A stretch of DNA of 64,000 nt from Euwallacea fornicatus. Lineage: Eukaryota > Arthropoda > Insecta > Coleoptera > Curculionidae. The notes beneath the pieces are model-generated. The model saw only the letters and a list, made by a program, of their open reading frames with translations, was not told where the DNA came from and ran no database searches. The position numbers were made by a program, and so were the translations under genes. This document shows positions 36,029 through 48,014 of this stretch, one piece after another (the stretch's first letter is position 1; every line of letters begins with the position of its first letter). The DNA lies in contig NC_089554.1 of the NCBI RefSeq assembly GCF_040115645.1, forward strand, positions 1,922,001-1,986,000. The letters run 5' to 3'.

Positions 36029-37265
36029 ATAGTCTCAGAAATACAGGTCCTAACACTAAAAGACAAAAAAAAAATTGGAAAATTTTACATTACTTCTCAA
36101 CCTAGTCTTCTTTGAGATCGACATACTTTTTCTAACGATGTTGTATGGCTTCCATGCCCTGTTTATATTAAAAATCTTCGACTGTTTCAAAGTATACATT
36201 AACCTCGGACTCCGTTTTTTCATTATTGGCAAATCTCTTTTCGCTGAGCCAATTTTTCAAGTTTGGAAGAAGAAAATAATCCGAGGGGGCTAAATCTGGC
36301 GAATAGGATGGGCGAAGAAGGAGTAAGTTCGAAGCCAAATTGATTGATTTTGGCCATCTGGATGGCGGAAATGTGAACTGGTGCTTTGTCTTGATGAAAC
36401 GAGATTTTCTTTTCTCCAAACAAGGACGCTTCTTCCTAAGTTCTTTGCTTAAACGCTGCAATAAATTTGCATAATATTCTCCGTTTATTGTTTTTGCTTT
36501 AGAGAGATAGTGAATAAAAATTATCCCACGTTCATTGCAAAATAACTCACGCCATCACCTTTCCTGAAGATGGAACAGTTTTCACGTTCTTCGGAGCCAA
36601 TTCTTCCGTTTAAGTCCATTGTTTTGACTACTCTTTCGTCGAAAGTATCAAATAAATGACCCATGTTCCATTTATGGTTATGAATAGATGCAAAAACTCG
36701 GTTTTATTGCTGCGAAACTTTGGCAAATATCCCCTTGAAACATCTTGACGGTGCTATTTTGATTCATCTTGCATACAGCTTTCTCATATCTAATTCTTCG
36801 GTAAAAATGCCATGTACAATATTTTTTCAAATGTCTGTCATGTCTGTTAACTCAACAATTTTCGCCGACTATCTTCCAATACAGTTTTGTGGATTTCCAT
36901 CACGAATTCTTCAATGGTCAACTCATTGGATTGGTCACTGCGGAGTTTGTCTTGACAGCTCGTACGACCGCGTTTAAACTTTCCCTCCCAATATTTTACT
37001 GTTGTTAACGAAGAACCAGATTACCATAAAGCAGAATCTATGTCCGCTTTGATGTTGGTTGTACTGTAAGTATTCAATCATGAATCGGTGACCAATTTTT
37101 CCCATGTTCACTAAATCTTTAAAAGCGTTCACTAAGAACTTCTTCGGAACACAATACAAATCAACGTAGTACCTTTAAATTTTATATTTTGTCGTTGCAA
37201 TAAAGGCAAATCTTTAACCAAAAAATCGCCTTCCATATGTCAAGTCGGATACTTCTGAGATGATC
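36029..37265 (-). mobile_element. Mariner element (DD34D), copy 2, decayed
   Basis: About 1.24 kb, near the usual mariner length. The left end AGTCTCAGAAATAC and the right end, read inward, CATCTCAGAAGTATCCGACT are matching inverted termini, also similar to those of the 252-1344 copy. The transposase pseudogene is on the minus strand. It retains about 130 bp missing from copy 1. Confidence 0.85.
36090..37105 (-). pseudogene. Mariner (DD34D) transposase pseudogene (copy 2)
   Basis: Runs from ATG at 37105 (MGKIGHRFMIEYLQ, helix-turn-helix) to TAA at 36090. Pieces in order: KVKRGRTSCQDKLRSDQ, ELTIEEFVMEIHKTVLED, the ETW-type first Asp region (degraded), ELAPKNVKTVPSSGKVMA, FHQDKAPVHISAIQMAKI with the second Asp, YSPDLAPSDYFLLPNLKNWL with the third Asp, EVNVYFE, and a tail of V-D-L-K-E-D-x-V-E-K. 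The D...APSD arrangement is typical of mariner. A frameshift separates the second and third motifs, and there are many stops. Confidence 0.9.
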
Positions 37266-38462
37266 TTCGTAGACCAAGAGTTGGGCAATCAAGAGGAAAG
37301 AAGCTTATGTGCTAATTAAAAATAACTAAGTTTATAATTAATAATCATTAAATAATGATGACTTAGTGTCAGAATATACAGAGTCGTTTCAAATAGATCG
37401 CGAACGACGGACTTTAGTTCAGTAAGAGTCGGAGGTGTGAAACTGGGAACGAGAGGTTTAAAAAGATCATTGAAACAGCCAAACGATTTTCGAATTCAAT
37501 CTCTTGAAATCATAATTGATACATTTTTAGCAAAATCTGAATCTGGAACGGGTGATCTCACGTTACGGGAGGGTTCGTAACGAGAGGGAGGATTTTAAAA
37601 ACACCAGATTTGAAAATGCAAAACTCGAATATAAAACCGAAATCCGAAGCGGGAGAAATTCGGCTGAACTCAATTAATCAATAAAACAGTAAAACGTTCC
37701 CCCGTCGCCGTTAAGAGTGTGGGGGGAGATGGGGTTAAGGCGAAGGGGTCGCAATGTGCTGCGGTTTCGAGATGCTGGCCGAGGAGGAGTTGGCAACGGC
37801 GCGCGCGGGCTGCGGTCGCCGAGGAATCTCCCGCCGCTATTATATCGAACACTGGCGAGTTTTCGAGAAACAGCTAACGAACCCTCGCCGAATTACGACC
37901 ATCATCCCTCGGGCATCTACACTCTCGGGGTAATGCCTAATTAACCTATAGGAACAACTATCATTCTTAGCCCAAGCAAGCAAAAATTCTTTTCAATCAG
38001 ATCAATAACAGCATTATCATCCTGCACCACCCTCCCTGCGAGCACATTGGTTCGATATTTTTTCGATTTCAATTGGTTCTCAATGCATTTGTGGGGTCTA
38101 GGAAAAATGATAATAGATAAGATATGACTCATCGAATCCGATGTCCAAATTTCGTCCGAATTCCATTTGATATACGAGGTGTTTTAGCAAAATCCTGCAC
38201 TTGGACATGGCGGTGTATCTCGGCGATTACAGAAGTTATATCAAAAGTTCGAATGGAACACAGCATTAACCAGCACAAAATAGAAAAAATAAAGTAGCAT
38301 GATAAAAAAAGCAAAATAGAACTTATCACAAAACACTCTTATATAGACAAAAGCCTTTTTTGCTTTCTTTTCTGATTGTCTTTAATTTTATCAAATTTAA
38401 TTGTTTTTTGTGTTTCCATACACAAACATGCATACCAAAAATGATTCAGATGAAACCATTTT
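37266..38462. other. No gene recognised; contains a CpG-rich block
   Basis: At 37690-37850 the sequence is strongly GC- and CpG-rich (GCGCGCGGGC, GGCCGAGG) compared with the surrounding AT-rich DNA. It could be a promoter or first exon, or chance. A terminus-like sequence TACGAGGTGTTTTAGCAAAA at 38174 is probably the end of another ACAGGGTGT-type element, otherwise lost. Confidence 0.45.
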
Positions 38463-39000
38463 TACGGGTGTTCTCTTTTCTATGTCACTCAGTATATTAA
38501 CGTAGGTTCGCTAATATTTCATTTTCAAGATACAGGGTGTCAAACTTTCTTTTAAATTGTTACATATTAAAAAAAAATCCCAAATAGCCAGAAGATGGAA
38601 ACTAATACGACATTGAAACTGGATGACAATTTTTATTATAGTACAAAAAAAAATTTTAAGCTACGAATTGATCGTTTCCTTTTGCTAGTGTTGTGTACAG
38701 AAATAATGCCGAAAATTTAAGAAAGATCAAGTCAGAAAAAAGCTTTATTAAAATATTAAACAAATAGTGCGCATCCTTTTTAGTAAAAAACATTTAATAA
38801 TAAATAAATGTTAAATTTGAACAAAATAGGGTAAAGGATTATTAAGATTTTTATGAAAAAACGATTAAAATAATATTTAACACCCTGTATCTTCAAAACA
38901 AAGCATTATCAGACCTATGTTTATATAAACTTTTCATTAGAAAGTCACTCAAAGAATCCCTGCTTGAAGTTTAGCTACACACCTAAATACCGCCCTGTAT
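38463..39000. mobile_element. TACAGGGTGT-type MITE, partly eroded
   Basis: Inverted inner motifs GATACAGGGTGTC (38530) and ACACCCTGTATC (38880) lie within inverted arms. The right outer end is CGCCCTGTA at 38991-38999, about 115 bp from the inner motif, as in the 7878 element. On the left, TACGGGTGTT at 38463 may be the shortened outer end. Arm sequence next to the inner motifs (AAACATAGGTCTGATAATGC) is similar to that of the 7878 element. No coding sequence recognised. Confidence 0.65.
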
Positions 39001-39573
39001 ATTAATTACGAAAAAAATATTAAGAAAAAAGAAAACAAGGATGTTTTTCCTAGCGGCTTTAAAATGTAGCATTATTTCCCCCGAATACGCACATAACAGG
39101 CTAATTCTGAAGCTAGAAGTGCAAATAACTTCATAATGTCACAGCTAGTGATGTGGTAGCGCAATCCTAAACCATTTGTTATGCTGATTAGATTTTTGCT
39201 GAAAATGTTCGAATAAGGTTGTCTTGGAGAGTCGGAAATGGAAATGTTGTGAATGTCTGGATATGCAGAGAGGGTTCAGAACGATTCAGTTATGAGGGTT
39301 GTTTTTCCATTTTTCTTGTTATTTATTTTATAATATAAATTATATCAGTTTGTTTGTTTGCTTCGTCACGTTAATATGTTCGTAAAGAATTTGGTTGGAA
39401 GAATTGTGTGACCATTTTTTTCGAAGTCTTATCTTTGTAATTAGTCTTAATGCGATTCGATCTGTAGTTTACACGTTTTGTTTTGTCTTTTTTTTGTGTT
39501 TGCTCTCAACATATTTTCGCAGTCTAATAGGAGTGTACAGATTGTTCTATATCTTTTAATTGCCGTTTTCGTG
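39001..39573. other. No gene recognised
   Basis: AT-rich, T-rich spacer without supported features. Confidence 0.45.
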
Positions 39574-39750
39574 CCAATTAAGCATTCTTCCTCTTCCTAC
39601 TTAGACCAAAACTCTTTCACTATTTGATATAAGTGCAAGTTAAACACAGTCCATTTTATGTAAACCAAATTGGACTGTACTTAACTTGCATTTATATCAA
39701 ATAATGAAAGAGTTTTGGTCTAACTAGGAAGAGGGAGAATGCTTAATTGG
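39574..39750. repeat. Large near-perfect hairpin
   Basis: The left arm (39574-39656) and right arm (39667-39750) are inverted copies of each other with about seven differences in 83 positions, separated by a loop of about 10 nt. The right arm is part of the dispersed repeat copy 2. The left arm is an inverted duplication of it that copy 1 lacks. RNA from either strand would fold into a long stem. Confidence 0.85.
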
Positions 39751-40234
39751 GCGGATTACACACTATAATTTCGATCACATCCCGACACCGACGCAGCTTC
39801 CACACGAAGAGAAGAAAAAAAAAGAGAAAAAATTATTTCGATTATTCCTTAAGTACTAAACCCGAGGAATTCCAACCAAGGGCGCACCACCACCAAAAAC
39901 CGTTACGGGCTATGGCTACGCTGGATCCCATAAATCGCGGCCATTTGGGGAATATCTATACGAGTCGCTTTTCTGGGAATATTGCAGACCCAACAAATTG
40001 CCCATCATGTCAATAGTTCCGACCGAGAAAGCTTCTTTTGACTAGTAGCATATTCCCCAGCCAAAACGTACCTTAGTTTTGGCTTGATGGGCGATGTGGT
40101 TTGGCACCCAGATGGTATTCTCAGAATAAGTATCTCCGTACATGGGCGTAAGTTAAGGGATAAAATACAAATACGTAACAAAAACCAAAATTAACAACAA
40201 CAAACAAAAAACCAATAACTTAAAGTCCCTAACA
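39662..40234 (-). repeat. Dispersed repeat, copy 2 (possible solo LTR)
   Basis: Homologous to 20961-21585 over its length. Shared blocks include GAATTCCAACCA.GGGCGCAC, GTCGCTTTTCTGGGAATATT and TTGGCACCCAGATGGTATTC. Ends at the same ...GTCCCTAACA point (TGTTAGGGAC on the minus strand). The inverted duplication at its other end forms the 39574-39750 hairpin. Confidence 0.65.
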
Positions 40235-43200
40235 AATGATTTCTGTTCCGGTATTTCTTAGATGTCTTTTTCTTTGATTTAGTTTGGAGTCAATTATTAT
40301 TTCTTGGTATTTGATTGGTTATTCTTTGGTTTGGTAATGTGTCTATCGGCTAGTATTGTAGGAGAGATATACCAATATTTGGTACAAAAAATAATTAAAC
40401 AAACATATTTTAAGGGAAAAAGAGCTGTATATGTTATTCGATCTGAAAGGTCTTCGCTCAGTTGCTGGCCTCAGTGTCGCTAAGTCCTTCAATATTTGGT
40501 CTCAGCACCAAAGCACCCACTTTCAGTCTTTGGATCATAATTTGCTATTTTTCGCTCTACACTCTCATCATAGATGTGTTTTGTGGCACGTTTTATTTAG
40601 TTGTGTTGTAGAATACTCGTAACAAGGACTTGTCTAAACGTATTTAAATAGTGTTAAGCAGCTTTTACGTCTAATTAGAGAAAGGGTCATAATTCGCAAA
40701 ATATTAGAAAATATCAGGTACTTTGAATTTATAAAATATAAAAATTTATAAAACTAAACAAACAACAAAATTCACTAAATAAGTAATTAATTACAGAAGT
40801 GCTCCAATGCAAATAGTTAGTTACTTTATACTCCGTAATGCAGTATCAAGTTTTATATCAAACTCGCGATACACCGGAAATAAATCACATTAAGTTCGAA
40901 TAAGGCAAAAAGCTTAATAAAGTATGCAGATGCAGCCGGAGTGTCTGCTAGACGAAATTACTATTTTATTAGTATTCTCTGCTTTTGCCAGACCTCATAC
41001 ACCATATTTGTTTTCCCCGTGCACGGCCGTAATAAATGAAGTTAAGCTCTAATCTAAGGACAGTAGTTTATCGTTCTCCTCGCTAAAGCTATACGACTTC
41101 CAATTAAAATTACATTCAAAATAGGTTCTTTCTGAAAGATAACTTCCTATCGCTAAGGATATTATAAACTATAGAACAAAGGACTGGTTGGACGTAATTT
41201 TCAGTAACTTTCAACTTTTAACAGCTATTTTAATTACTTTTCCTAGTAATCCCCAATTTGAAACCGTTGCGAAATCTAGAGAAATCGCTTTATAGACCAT
41301 TCACGAAACGGCTTTCCGAATTTCCAAAGCATTAATATAACTAATTATTCAGCTATAATGGCTTTACAGCCAAATAGTACCCTAAAATTTATGTTTCTTT
41401 ATAGTGTCGTATACCCTCAAATTATGACCAATAAGAATGATCGTTATGGCCTGCGAATAGCTCCTGAGGACAAACGAATGAAAAGAGAAGACTCTATCGT
41501 AAAAATTAATCGCTCGAAGTACGGAATTACTTCTCCATAATGGCGACAATGCAATTACAAAGCTATAAGGGAAATGAGTTGGTATTTAAAATTTGCGACC
41601 CTAGAAATATGATATTGAGTGTTCTTTCATTCGTTTTTACCGCATTTTAGTCCGGCACGTTTTTTCGTTAAGTGTCGTATTACCTACCTCTACTTGCTGC
41701 CTTCACTTTCTACCCTCATTTTCTTACTTATTTGCATTATGTTCTAGAGTTGTCCCATAGATTTGTAGTTTCTGCTGTTTACTGGTTTGGTGAAATACGC
41801 CACAACATCATTTTTATGACTTCAAGTACTGTACCTCTTTAGTAAGAAAGTCCTATTTAATTTGGTTATCCATTTCAAGCAACGATCTTAAATGGCGGCT
41901 ATCGAATCAAAAATACCGTTGCAAGATTTATGCTAATTACAATACATGGTTGTAAAAACACGACATACAAACCACGATAGAAAGTTTCTTTTCTCTCTCG
42001 AGATTATAATGAACCTCGACTCTGCGCGTCCTGGTCAACTATAAAATCTCTGGACAGTAATTAAACAATTTCTACCACGATACGTAATTTACTATTATTC
42101 ACCAACAACCAGAAAGTGTGCGCATGCTGTCTAGTTTCTCTTCCCCAAAGTTATGTTTTTGCCGGTCAGGATCGAAAATTTGATATGAGGGATCTACGAA
42201 ACCATTTTCCGATGTGTATCATTTCGTTTTCCTAATTCCTCTGTAAGCGAAATGATACTGAAAAACTTCAAAAAATGCAAACAAGTATCAGTGAAAATAG
42301 ACAAATTTCAGGTTTTGAGAATTAAAAATTTGTTAGTATGAATTAAAAATTCTGCCTGGCAGTACGGTTCTGGTATCGAAGTAATTAAACTTCAAGACTC
42401 TGCAAACATTAAAGATACTTAAAGTAACGCCACACTCAGAATGACAATTTACAAATCTGTCTGTCGCTGCGGCTCTAAGTTTCAAACAAATAAACTGCAA
42501 AATTTCTGTTAACTTGAAAGATACTTAAGGCTCATATATTACAATGAAACGGTAGTGCGGAGTTCATCTTGCAAACTTGATAACTTTTCTAAATATCGCT
42601 TGGTATTTTTCGGAAATTTGAGATTTTGACAATCTTAAAAATCGAGAATCCGTCAATCAAGCAGGAGAAATTTTTAAAATCTTAAATGTTAACAAATGTA
42701 AAATTCGCATTTGGCAATTTATAAGTTAGACTTACGGCGCCTTTTTTCAAGGAATTAAACTCAAAATTTTTAACTTGAAAGAAATCAAAACAAAAATTAA
42801 AAGTTAAATTTAATTAGAAAGTGTATATGCAAAATGGCACTCGATTCCTAGGTAGAGGGTTTTAAATTTTCCAGAATGTATTTTTAATGAGTAATATAAC
42901 GTGTTCTTGGTCAGGCTGCGTTTTCGACTTCTCGGCTTTACTATAAATCTTAGCGTTTTTCCTTTTATTTGCACAACATTTCATGTTGTTTTGAACCCAT
43001 TATGTAAAGAAGCACTTGAGAGACCGCTTTCTTTCCAATATAACTCAATTTCGGCCGCATTATACGAGAAATTGTGTGTTTCGCGAGCGTTTCCTATTTT
43101 AAAATCATTTATCAAATTCCCCATAAAATATATCGTCTAAACTCCCCTTAAATTGAATATAAAATCACCGCATTATATTCGCATTAAAGTATCTTTTTAC

Positions 43201-46139
43201 AAGACGGGGCCGAAGCAATGTGTGCCAGAATAAATAACTTACGAGACTAGGAGCGTATTTCTGGCAATAAAAACAAGCAGCTAACGGGCTCCCTGAGCTG
43301 TAAACTAACGCCGGGCAATAAAAATATTCAGAGGTGATGACTCCCGGTTTACTCACACACGCAGTCTGGATAAAGCCATAACATTTGCAAGTTAAATGTT
43401 ATAAACGGTCGGAGGAATAAATTCTTTGTTTCCATTTTTTTATCAGCCCTGGTGTCCCCCGAATCCAGAGAAGGAAGAAACGAGAGAGCAGGGTGAGATT
43501 TAATGATGTTTTGCGAACTTCATCGAAGTTAGAAAGTAATATCTAAGAAGCCACTGCAGATGTTAATAAATCCGGCCTAAAATTCTCAGATCGCATAAAG
43601 CGAAAGTATGTTTTTTGTAAGCGAAAATACGCTTTTTGTTATTTTTCATAACCAGATTTTGTAATATTTTTATTGTAATATAAGGACACCAATACCTGAA
43701 TATACGAACCGCAATCAAATTGATCCTCCAATAGCGGCTCTTAATACAAATCGAGGGCTCTTTTACAACCACGAGGGCCTTTAAATTCGGTTCGTTTTCT
43801 GAATTTTTGAGCAGATCGACGACATGCGAGCAGCCAGCTATCAAAGCCACTTAAACCCTCTTTTATTAGTCCCTTACAGGTTGTTAAAGGGTTACAAGCT
43901 CCGATAATTTACTACCTACTTTTCGCAGTCTTTAGCCATGGAATACTAAGCATGGTAAGACGCAATCATGAAGTTGCAATATTTGCACTGGCTTGCCAAA
44001 CAGTTGTATTAATTTTCTTTTATTTTTATATTTACTTTGTCCGGTTGGTTGGTGGAAACGCAGTTGTTTATTTAATGAATTTGAAATTTTACTGTATTAT
44101 TTACTGATACATATAGTGGCGTAACAGTAATGTACAAGCGCAAAGACGCACGTATGTTCTCGTAGAAAGGACAAGTACAATAGAATTTTGCATAATAATT
44201 AGGAACGGTAATGGTTTGAGACCAGCTCAAGAGCAATAACTCACAATTATCTGTAAATTAAGAAATTTAGACATTTTTACGAGCTGATAAAGCAAACAAC
44301 CCCACCTTTCACCCAAACAATGGCGTCTGAAGCATAATTTCCGTCTTTTTTATTACGAAGGGCATAATGCTTTTGTTGTAAAATAGATCTTAAGGCGAGC
44401 ATAAGTAAATTAAAAGAGGCGATAGCAATCTCCCCTTTTTTCTCGAGAGGGAATCAAGACAGCGATCCTCTTATAAGCAGCTCTATACGTATTAAAGAGC
44501 TTTTAAAAAGGATCGTCCTGTTTTTCTCGACTTTTTAAGTGAACCCTGAAGGTATCAGCTATCCAGAGACAGGAAGAGCGATCCAGTCTCGGTTAAATTT
44601 ATAACAGTGATTTAACTGGGCGATTGTTGTTTAATCAACAAGTTGAGCTGTTATCTTCAGCCTTAGTATGCTATGTTTTTTAGCATACCGCCATGTTTAA
44701 CGGCATCAGAGGAAAATTCCACGATACGCTGGTAATTTCAATTTATTTATGTATATGTGTTTTTAAAGGCTTTTCACATTGCCTGGTCAGAGGCGCTAAT
44801 TTGGCACGCCGTAGCTCTTGTCGTATGAAGATTACTGTGAATTCAATGGAAGATTAGATTCTTTGCCGTTTATTATTTTTGAAAATATTGCGTCTTTTTA
44901 TTTGATGGTTGCTGAGACTCTCTTCACTGACCCCCAGCAGCTCGATAAGAATTTACATTCACAATTAGCTTGCCCCTCGGGTTTGTCACAAGTTGTCTAA
45001 CAATAAACCGACCCTAGAGCTCAACTCGCGCAAGGTAGCATTAGCAAAAACACTTAAGGAGTAAAACGAACTTTTGACCATTTAGTGTATTTAACGCTTG
45101 ACACCGTGTCACGTGCTCTGCGTAGGCACGTTTCGTCGCTCACTTTTAACTTTTAATGGCATTTTCTGACAATATCGACCCTCCTCAATCCCTGCAGCCA
45201 ATCTCTTAATTTTTTTTTTGCGGGGAACGTTAAAAAATATAACTGAGTATTAATTTCTGGCATCTGAAATGGGCAATGAAATTAAAGCCGAAAGACGGAA
45301 CAGTATAAACCGATGTTCATTAAAAGGGTTGGAACGGAAGGGCACAACGAACTGCTCCAGACAGCACCGGAAAATCCGGGCACGTACGAGCAGATCCCGA
45401 AAAATATTATTTGCGGATATTTCTCCGTGCCAAAGTGTAATTTAATTATTCTCTAGTGGTTTATCTGGCAGTGCACGGTAACTTGCAATCACATTCAAGT
45501 CAAGGGCTGATCTTAGAAGGGACGTGGCGCTGTTACGCGATACATAACTGCAACAGAAACACGTTGCAAACTTATGTGTGCATTTGAATAGGTCCGTCGT
45601 CGGACTAAATCGTGAATAGTGCCCAGTCAAATTCAATATGCAACCGAGTCGTAACAAGATATTGAAAATGTCAAATTGTCAATCGAACGGAATGGCCGGC
45701 CACGTCGTTGGCACGTCGAATTCCGTACAGGTTTCTCGACTTGTAATTACGGTCTAACGTACAATAATGGAAAGTTTGCGAACTAGCCAGCTTTTAAATT
45801 AAATTTGCTCGCCTGTTACGGTCAGTGGATTTATTGAATTTGTAATGTTACATGTCGGGATCGAGGAGTTACGGCTTCTCCTAGCGAAATTATGGATAAC
45901 TTGTCGGGAACATCAGCTTGAAAATGTAAAGATAAAAAACGTTTCGAGCAAAATCAGCTTCGTCACGACCCATATCTATTAAAAGTAACCTTTTTCGCAA
46001 GAAACGCAACCAGAAAAACACGTGCATAGACAAAAACTAATACTTTTTAAGCGAAGAGCTTGGGACTACTCTGAGCTTGGTCAGTTCTCACCGTGAAGCA
46101 GTCGAATTTTGTATCGAAAATAAATTCGTTCCAAACGTG
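40235..46139. other. No gene recognised over about 5.9 kb
   Basis: No transposon, host gene or RNA could be supported. The open frames found (such as 42901-43140 and 43563-43850) have no recognised family. Sequence is AT-rich with moderate GC patches around 45080-45130 and 45340-45400. Confidence 0.45.
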
Positions 46140-46320
46140 TACAGTGAGGGACAAAAGTATTGGCACACCAGAAGTTCCAATGTAAAATGACTGATTCTGG
46201 TACGTTAGCATAACAAATCCAATGAAAACTAATTTATTTCAAATCTCCCACCTTAAGGTACTAATTACTCCTAGATTTAACATTATATTATTTTTCTAAC
46301 AAATGGTTACATTGCAAATA

Positions 46321-46697
46321 TACTGGCGAGCATAAAATTCGGGTCACTTGAAATTTTCAAATATAAATGTATTGAAAGAGAAGTGATATTTTTCGCTGGC
46401 ATACCGGCATTGCTTCATGACATTTAAATATGCATATAAATCTGCGATATTAATGTCATTATGAGTTTTTTTCGGTAGCACAAAATTGTGTTCAAAAATG
46501 TTACAATGCTTGGGTAATGGACACCTGTACAATACATCGGTTATTTGGGTACAGGATCGTGTTTTTTTTACCATTTACCCTTAACAAGGTAAAGAACCTC
46601 AGAATCGATAAAGGCTATCCTTTTTTATTTTTTTGGAAGTTAGGAAGGCAAAAATTTCGAAAATACTAAAGTGACCCGAATTTTATGCTCGCCAGTG
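46321..46697. mobile_element. Nested 377-bp MITE inside the Tc1 left arm
   Basis: The ends TACTGGCGAGCATAAAATTC and, read inward from the right, CACTGGCGAGCATAAAATTC are nearly identical for about 28 bp (through CGGGTCACTT), and TA flanks both sides as target duplication. No transposase is recognised inside; a 76-codon minus frame has no known match. It inserted after the host Tc1. Confidence 0.9.
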
Positions 46698-46877
46698 TAT
46701 ATAAACTAAGCATGGAAATCCGTGGACAAAAGTATTGGCGCACTTTGGTAATATAAATAATTAAATAGTTTTTCTGATTCGCAAACAACTTGTTTACTAT
46801 TTTTTTATATTTGCTATGAATTCTTTACGTGTAGGGACAAGCAAAGTTAAAAATATTTCCAGTTTGTTAGTACTTTT

Positions 46878-47924
46878 CTTCGCAAAGGTGCAGAAACGAC
46901 TGTCAGTGAAAGAAAAATTATTGTAAACCTACGAAGAGATGGTAAATCTTACTCAGATATAACAACTATAGTAAAGAGAAGCCGTTACACTGTTAGAAAT
47001 ATTTTAAAAAGATTTGAAACTAGTAATGATTTTTTGAATAAACCCAGAAGTGGCCGCCCGAAAAAGTTGTTTGCGCGGGAAGAACGAAAAGTGGTCAACA
47101 AAATTAAACTTAATCCTAGAACCAGTGCATCTGAAATTGCTTCCATTTTAAGAGTAGAGAATGGAAAAGATGTTAGCAGTAAAACGGTCCGCAGGACCCT
47201 TCATCGTGCTGGATATAGAGCTAGAGTAGCCAGAAAGAAGCCCTATATTAGTAAAGCAAATACGAAAAAAAGACTAAATTTTGCCAAAGAGTACATTGAC
47301 CGAGACAACCAATTTTGGGACAACATATTATTTTCAGACGAGTCAAAATTCAACATCTTTCAGTCCGATGGTAAAGTGTGTGTATGGAGAAAGCCCAACT
47401 CAGAACTTGAACAACAAAATCTACATAAAACAGTCAAACATGGAGGTGGTAGTGTGTTGGTATGGGGATGTATGGCTTCGAGTGGTGTTGGAAAACTTAT
47501 CTTTATTGATAATGTGATGGATAAGACCGTGTATTTAAATATCCTTAAAAATAATTTAAAGCAGAGTGCTGAAAAACTTCGATTTGATCGCGGATTCTAT
47601 TTCCAACAGGACAATGATCCAAATCATACGGCTTATATCGTGAAACAATGGATCGCATTTAATGTTCCCCACACTTTAAATACCCCATCACAGTCACCAG
47701 ATCTCAATCCAATTGAGCATGTTTGGAATGAATTAGAAAAACGAATAAGGAAACATCATATTTCAAGCAAACTAGAGCTGAAAGAAATTTTACAAAGAGA
47801 ATGGGAAGATCTAGAACCAAATTTTACTCAAAATTTAGTACAGTCGATGCCATACATTTTTGAAAAATATCAGGTTTATAAAATTTATAAACGCGTTGCA
47901 ATACTTTTTACAAATAATGAATAG
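46878..47924 (+). pseudogene. Tc1 (DD34E) transposase, nearly intact, start codon lost
   Basis: The open frame runs without stop from 46851 to TAG at 47922-47924; the family start aligns near 46878, giving about 348 residues, the usual Tc1 size. Domains in order: helix-turn-helix 1 (RKGAETTVSERKIIVNLRRD, VKRSRYTVRNILKRF), GRPR-like hook KPRSGRPKK, helix-turn-helix 2, ILFSDESKFNIFQSDGKVCV with the first Asp, GGGSVLVWGCM, FQQDNDPNHTA with the second Asp, and SPDLNPIEHVWNEL with the Glu. Thirty-four residues separate the last two, so DD34E is complete. However, no ATG occurs in frame before GCM. CTT occupies the expected start, so translation of the full protein is not expected. Confidence 0.85.
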
Positions 47925-48014
47925 TACAGATCCTAATTTTAATGTCTTACTGCTTTGCTTGGTACATTCGCATTTAGTAAAATTTGATGTAGAATAGAGG
48001 TAAGGACAAGAATA

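Larger units (their letters stand above)
46142..48012 (+). mobile_element. Tc1 element with IR/DR left end
   Basis: Left tip CAGTGAGGGACAAAAGTATT after a TA. A second copy of the core (GGACAAAAGTATTGGCGCAC) lies at 46724, which is about 200 bp inside once the 377-bp nested element is removed. This is the outer/inner direct-repeat layout (IR/DR) known from Sleeping Beauty-type Tc1 elements. The transposase frame follows. No matching right end was found before the next Tc1 begins at 48015, so the right terminus has been lost. Confidence 0.8.

Noticed and set aside
20961..40234. The two long repeat copies as 5' and 3' LTRs of one 19-kb element
   Set aside because: They differ by about 20 percent, the region between holds unrelated DNA transposons, and there are no reverse transcriptase remnants.
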